Positions 1-5,072 of a stretch of 5,072 nt of DNA are shown here, in pieces. Origin of the DNA: an uncultured Bacteroidales bacterium. GTDB taxonomy: Bacteria > Bacteroidota > Bacteroidia > Bacteroidales > UBA932. The notes under the pieces are model-generated. The model was not told the DNA's origin. It saw nothing but the letters and a program-made list of their open reading frames with translations, and ran no database searches. Within the stretch, counting starts at the first letter, position 1. Each line of letters opens with the position of its first letter. Made by a program: the position numbers and the translations under genes. The stretch spans positions 1 through 5,072 of the forward strand of contig CAMFRR010000084.1 of the NCBI GenBank assembly GCA_945982095.1, read 5' to 3'.

Positions 1-45
1 GATAGGAGTCCGTCTCGTGGGCTCGGAGATGTGTATAAGAGACAG
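1..45. other. Nextera i7-side adapter (library artefact)
   Basis: This is not genomic sequence. Bases 1-3 (GAT) match the end of the P7 oligo, 4-11 (AGGAGTCC) match the index in the Nextera N705 oligo, 12-26 (GTCTCGTGGGCTCGG) are the read-2 adapter stem, and 27-45 are the 19-bp Tn5 mosaic end (AGATGTGTATAAGAGACAG). Genomic sequence begins at 46. The adapter and index assignments come from knowledge of the kit oligos; the match is exact over all 45 bases. Confidence 0.98.
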
Positions 46-1085
46 ATTATAGGCACTACCCCGAGGGCGCTGCGGAAATCCCTTCCCAGCAGCAGTTCCA
101 ATATATCAATGTAATATATAACTCCGAGCATAACGAGGCAACAGAAGGCCACGAACCAGTTCATAACCTTGGCATACAACTCCTTGCTTCCTTTTTCCTC
201 TGCTCTCTGGAAGAAGAAAGGCTCGGCAGCGTAACGGAACATCTGTATGCACAGGTTCATGATGACGGAGAGCTTGACGGCCGCCTGATATGTACCCAAG
301 GTATCGAGCCAATGCTCAGAAGAAGTGTCGAACCAGCGGAACAGTATTCGGTCCAGCAAATCGTTGATAACTCCCGGCAAGGCAGCCACCATCAGGGGCA
401 GACTGTATAAGAGCATGTCTCTGAGCAACTTGCCATCCAGCTTGAGAGACATTTTGAATATTTCGGGAAGCAGTAGCAGGCCGCAGAGCACGCAACTGGC
501 AAAAATGGCGAAGATTACATAGCTGAAGTCAGGTGTGACACTGACGAAGTTGTATATCCATTGTGGCTTTGAGACGGCTAGAAAGAGATACAGATTGACC
601 CCCAGCTCCGTACATATCTTAAGGGTCTTGACCAGGGCAAACTTGAATGCCTTGTGCTCTTGGCGCAGTTTGGAGAAGATGATGGCCGTAACAGAATCCA
701 GGGCCAATATGCCTCCTATATATTTCATTACAAAACCATAACCCCTATATCCCATGAGCGAAGCAATGGAATCTCCACAGGCCAGCATCAGGGCCAGGAA
801 CAGGGCGCTAACCCCGAACACGGCCACGAAGGCATTTCCGAACACCTTTCGTCCATCCATGCCTTGTTTGTTGGCGTAGCGGAAACAACCTGTCTCCAAA
901 CCGAGCACCAGCACCACCTGAAGTACGCCTATCCAGCTCATGAGTTCGGTGACAGTGCCGTAGTTACCCTGGGTCAGAACTCTGGTGTAGACAGGCACCA
1001 GCAGAAAGTTCAGTATACGGGCCAGAATGGTGGAGAGACCGTAAATGGCGGTTTCTGACACAAGTTGTTTGACAGGACTTTTCAT
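46..1085 (-). CDS. Polysaccharide / oligosaccharide flippase, partial (3' end missing)
   Basis: Likely moves lipid-linked sugar precursors across the inner membrane for surface polysaccharide or LPS assembly (Wzx/PST type, MATE-like MOP superfamily). The frame is open from the ATG at 1085-1083 to the insert edge: 346 complete codons of a family usually near 450-500 residues, so the last few transmembrane helices are missing. Hydrophobic segments lie near residues 12-32, 50-66, 83-103, 117-137, 146-170, 187-209, 223-248, 266-282 and 307-327. The family-like N-terminus (ETAIYGLSTILARILNFLLV) starts directly after the first residues, and a later stretch (residues 284-295, FRYAAEPFFFQR) is typical of Bacteroidota flippases. 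ATG 1085 is the only ATG after an in-frame upstream TGA. It is transcribed divergently from the cyclophilin gene. The substrate cannot be told. Family call is strong; it rests on recognition, not a search. Confidence 0.88.
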
Positions 1086-1089
1086 GTTG

Positions 1090-1097
1090 CAAAAATA
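1090..1097 (-). promoter_or_regulatory. Candidate -7 element for the flippase gene
   Basis: On the minus strand this reads TATTTTTG, an exact match to the Bacteroidota -7 consensus TAnnTTTG. It ends only 4 nt before the flippase ATG, so a transcript from it would begin at or very near the start codon. No TTTG lies at the expected spacing of about 19-21 nt upstream; a TTTTG is present but only about 12-13 nt away. The motif match is direct; promoter function is inferred and could be chance in AT-rich sequence. Confidence 0.4.
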
Positions 1098-1119
1098 CCA
1101 TATTTTCGCCAAAAATCAT

Positions 1120-1127
1120 TAATTTTG
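1120..1127 (+). promoter_or_regulatory. Candidate -7 element for the cyclophilin-HAD operon
   Basis: TAATTTTG matches TAnnTTTG exactly and lies 51 nt before the cyclophilin ATG, giving an expected leader of roughly 45 nt. No clear -33 TTTG is present at the usual spacing. Its position between the two divergent genes fits a promoter for the plus-strand operon and argues against a cyclophilin start upstream of it. Confidence 0.5.
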
Positions 1128-1178
1128 CGTCTTGTATTCGACATCAGCATAAGGCTGAACGTATTAAAGACCACATAT

Positions 1179-1856
1179 ATGAAAAAGAGAATACTCGCAG
1201 CCATAGGCGCCATGGTGCTTGCCGGCTGCTCATGCAATAACAATTCAAAAGAAACTGACAAAGAGATGATTACAGATCCAATGGGCGGCCCGGTAGTGGA
1301 GATGGTTACCACCAAGGGCGTAATGAAGATAAGACTCTTCAACGCAACCCCCGGACATAGGGACAATTTTGTGAAATTGGTTAAGGAAGGCTTCTATGAC
1401 GGAGTGAAGTTCCACCGCGTGATCAACGGCTTCATGATTCAGGGCGGCGACCCTCTGAGCAAGGATGATTCCCTTGCGACCCAATGGGGCCAGGGCGGTC
1501 CCGGTTACACCATTGCAGCCGAGTTCGTGCCTGAACTTCATCATTGCAAAGGCGCTCTTGCCGCAGCCCGTCTGGGTGACTATGCCAATCCTCGCCGCGC
1601 CTCTTCAGGCAGCCAGTTCTATATAGTTCAGGATGAAAATGGCTGCAGCCACCTCGACGGACAGTACACCGTTTACGGCCAGGTAATTGAGGGAATGGAA
1701 GTGATAGATGCAATCGCTCAGGTCCAGACCGACCGTTATGACAGACCTGTAGTGCCTGTTGTGATACTTAAGGCTGTGTTGGAAGAGCAGGAGGAAGCTG
1801 TCAAGGCAGCAGCAGACAGTACAGCCGTAGCCGATACAACATCAAAGGCTGAGTAA
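1179..1856 (+). CDS. Lipoprotein cyclophilin-type peptidyl-prolyl cis-trans isomerase
   Basis: Catalyses cis-trans isomerization of X-Pro bonds, presumably assisting folding of envelope proteins. The protein is 225 residues. Residues 1-17 form a lipoprotein signal (MKKRILAAIGAMVLAGC, lipobox LAGC, lipidated Cys17). A polar linker to about residue 37 precedes one cyclophilin domain (about 38-202). Active-site motifs are seen: FHRVINGFMIQGGDP at 78-92, with Arg80, Phe85 and Gln88 matching the CypA Arg55/Phe60/Gln63 positions, then SGSQFYI at 143-149 and LDGQYTVYGQV at 159-169. The CypA Trp121 and His126 positions appear to be His158 and Tyr163, as is common in bacterial members. The tail (203-225) is rich in Glu, Ala and Ser and looks disordered. 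The start at 1179 is chosen because an upstream in-frame ATG at 1065 would overlap the flippase, precede the candidate promoter and bury the lipobox. Weak AAAGA at 1166-1170 is the only ribosome-site candidate. First gene of an operon with the HAD gene. Confidence 0.93.
   Translation: MKKRILAAIGAMVLAGCSCNNNSKETDKEMITDPMGGPVVEMVTTKGVMKIRLFNATPGHRDNFVKLVKEGFYDGVKFHRVINGFMIQGGDPLSKDDSLATQWGQGGPGYTIAAEFVPELHHCKGALAAARLGDYANPRRASSGSQFYIVQDENGCSHLDGQYTVYGQVIEGMEVIDAIAQVQTDRYDRPVVPVVILKAVLEEQEEAVKAAADSTAVADTTSKAE
1844..1848 (+). promoter_or_regulatory. Shine-Dalgarno-like site for the HAD gene
   Basis: AAAGG lies inside the end of the cyclophilin coding sequence, 7 nt before the HAD ATG at 1856. 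Together with the TAATG stop/start overlap it supports ATG 1856 as the start and suggests reinitiation by ribosomes finishing the cyclophilin. Shine-Dalgarno sites are generally weak in Bacteroidota, so its importance is uncertain. Confidence 0.4.
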
Positions 1857-2557
1857 TGGACAGCCGTCTCAAGCATATTACCCACATCTTCCTCGATGCC
1901 GACGACACCTTGTGGGAGAACGACAGCTATTTCCGCAAGGCTGAGGCAGAGTTCGTGGAGTTGATGTCTCCTTATGTGGATGAGTATTTCGCAGCCAAGA
2001 CCCTCGCCAGGCATCAGGAGGAAAATATCAAGGTATTCGGCTACGGTTCAAAGACTTACCTCATAGCAATGTGCGACGCGGCTCTGGAAATCTGCCCTGA
2101 AGAATTCGGGGCTGGGATGTATTCGGAGATACGTGCCATAATCCTGCGCCTGGCCCTTCACCGTCTGGAGCTTATGCCTGAGGTAGAGGATACGCTCAAG
2201 GCCCTTGCTGAGAAATATACTCTCATCATAGCGACCAAAGGGGAGTCCAGCGAGCAGATGCGCAAATGGCATATCTGTGGACTTCAGGACCTTGTCAGCG
2301 CAATAGAGGTGATGGAAAACAAGTCGGCCGCCGATTACCGCAATCTTGCCGTCAAGGCAGGCATAGCCCCGGAAAACTTTTTCATGGTGGGGAATGCGGT
2401 GCGCAGTGACGTGCTCCCGGTCATTGAGATGGGTGGCTGGGCCGTTTATGTTCCACATAAGGATTTTTCATGGCAACATGAGTTCGCTAAGATGCCCGAC
2501 TCTGAAAAAGTATTTGAGATTGAAAATATTTCACAACTTAAAGATCTTTTGCTGTAG
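1856..2557 (+). CDS. HAD-superfamily hydrolase, phosphatase-like
   Basis: A 233-residue soluble cytoplasmic HAD protein, probably a small-molecule phosphatase of the COG1011 kind; the substrate is unknown. Motif I is DADDTLW at 14-20 (nucleophile Asp14, acid/base Asp16). A helical C1-type cap spans about 21-105. Motif II is the Thr in LIIATKGE (Thr127), motif III is probably Lys155 in ENKSAAD, and motif IV is MVGNAVRSDVLP at 177-188. Motif IV has Asn180 where many HADs have Asp, but keeps Asp185; I recall similar GN-x-x-x-SD forms in this subgroup, so activity is likely retained. No signal peptide or membrane segment. Its ATG overlaps the cyclophilin TAA by one base (TAATG), which indicates co-transcription and coupled translation. 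The operon ends at the hairpin terminator about 90 nt downstream. Family call is firm; function is not. Confidence 0.92.
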   Translation: MDSRLKHITHIFLDADDTLWENDSYFRKAEAEFVELMSPYVDEYFAAKTLARHQEENIKVFGYGSKTYLIAMCDAALEICPEEFGAGMYSEIRAIILRLALHRLELMPEVEDTLKALAEKYTLIIATKGESSEQMRKWHICGLQDLVSAIEVMENKSAADYRNLAVKAGIAPENFFMVGNAVRSDVLPVIEMGGWAVYVPHKDFSWQHEFAKMPDSEKVFEIENISQLKDLLL

Positions 2558-2580
2558 TTTGGCACAGCACTTGCAATATT

Positions 2581-2610
2581 CTTAACCGAATAGTTTTTTC
2601 ATAGGTTAAG
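2581..2610 (+). repeat. Inverted repeat with adjoining direct repeat, downstream of HAD gene
   Basis: CTTAACC (2581-2587) and GGTTAAG (2604-2610) form a perfect 7-bp inverted repeat around a 16-nt AT-rich spacer. AGGTTA at 2603-2608 recurs at 2615-2620. In RNA this would be a weak hairpin followed by four U, so it could be a minor terminator or 3' end stabilizer. As DNA it could be a protein-binding site. It lies 23 nt after the HAD stop and before the stronger terminator. Function is unknown. Confidence 0.4.
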
Positions 2611-2643
2611 TTTTAGGTTAGTGACTTTTATTAGTCGAGAATT

Positions 2644-2672
2644 GGCCCCGCAGTGATGCGAGGCCTTTTTTT
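2644..2672 (+). terminator. Intrinsic terminator of the cyclophilin-HAD operon
   Basis: GGCCCCGC (2644-2651) pairs with GCGAGGCC (2658-2665): seven base pairs and one C/A mismatch around the 6-nt loop AGTGAT, followed by seven T (2666-2672). The GC-rich stem and T-run directly behind it make this a convincing Rho-independent terminator for plus-strand transcription. The last bases of the T-run also belong to the -33 box of the next promoter. Confidence 0.88.
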
Positions 2673-2700
2673 GTGCATATGGGTATATTTATTATATTTG
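2670..2700 (+). promoter_or_regulatory. Bacteroidota-type promoter of the GH2 gene
   Basis: TTTG at 2670-2673 and TATATTTG at 2693-2700 are separated by 19 nt, matching the Bacteroidota housekeeping promoter pattern (-33 TTTG, -7 TAnnTTTG). Transcription is expected to start around 2704-2707, leaving a leader of about 20 nt before the ATG at 2726. The -33 TTTG uses the end of the preceding terminator's T-run. An 8-bp palindrome, TGTTAACA (2703-2710), sits over the expected start site and could be an operator, though this is speculative. No clear Shine-Dalgarno site precedes the ATG. Confidence 0.8.
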
Positions 2701-2713
2701 TGTGTTAACATAA

Positions 2714-5072
<2,359 letters not shown>

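Noticed and set aside
654..1058. Plus-strand open frames over the left third, including 325-522 and 654-1058
   Set aside because: All are antisense to the continuous flippase frame and are low-complexity or unrecognisable; the minus-strand frame has clear membrane segments and family motifs.
1144..1158. Small hairpin (TCAGC/GCTGA, 5-nt loop) in the cyclophilin leader
   Set aside because: Five base pairs is within chance, and there is no nearby T-run, known riboswitch pattern or overlap with the start codon.
1065..1178. Longer N-terminus for the cyclophilin starting at ATG 1065
   Set aside because: It would overlap the flippase start, run through the candidate promoter and place the lipoprotein signal 38 residues inside the protein.
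2394..2585. Short plus-strand frame overlapping the HAD 3' end
   Set aside because: It is out of frame with the HAD coding sequence over most of its length, and it has no recognisable motifs.

Overview
This window is one tagmentation-derived DNA fragment, probably from a Bacteroidales (Bacteroidota) bacterium such as a gut commensal. The first 45 and last 44 bases are Illumina Nextera adapter and index sequence, so only 46-5028 (4,983 bp) is biological. The Bacteroidales call rests on three things: promoter -7 elements of the TAnnTTTG type, weak or absent Shine-Dalgarno sites with A-rich leaders, and protein sequences that look like Bacteroidota versions of their families. Genus cannot be read from this sequence.

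Layout. (1) 46-1085, minus strand: 5' part of a multi-pass polysaccharide/lipid-linked oligosaccharide flippase, cut at the left end. (2) 1086-1178: short divergent promoter region. (3) 1179-1856 and 1856-2557, plus strand: a two-gene operon, a lipoprotein cyclophilin-type peptidyl-prolyl isomerase overlapping by 1 nt (TAATG) a HAD-family phosphatase-like hydrolase. (4) 2558-2725: intergenic region with an inverted repeat, a strong intrinsic terminator, and a textbook Bacteroidota promoter whose -33 box lies at the end of the terminator T-tract. (5) 2726-5028, plus strand: 5' three quarters of a secreted LacZ-type GH2 beta-galactosidase, cut at the right end.

How the genes work together. The flippase (inner membrane) and the cyclophilin lipoprotein (envelope) both act at the cell envelope but are transcribed apart. 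The cyclophilin and HAD genes look translationally coupled. The GH2 enzyme is a separate transcription unit and probably degrades galactosides in the periplasm. No SusC/SusD pair, regulator or other polysaccharide-utilization gene is visible, so any PUL membership would have to come from outside the window.

The two partial genes are open to the insert ends without any frameshift. I see no tRNA, rRNA, CRISPR, insertion sequence, toxin-antitoxin or defence genes, and no convincing sign of an undescribed system. The points most worth a second look are the terminator/promoter overlap, the apparently leaderless flippase start and the inverted repeat after the HAD gene.
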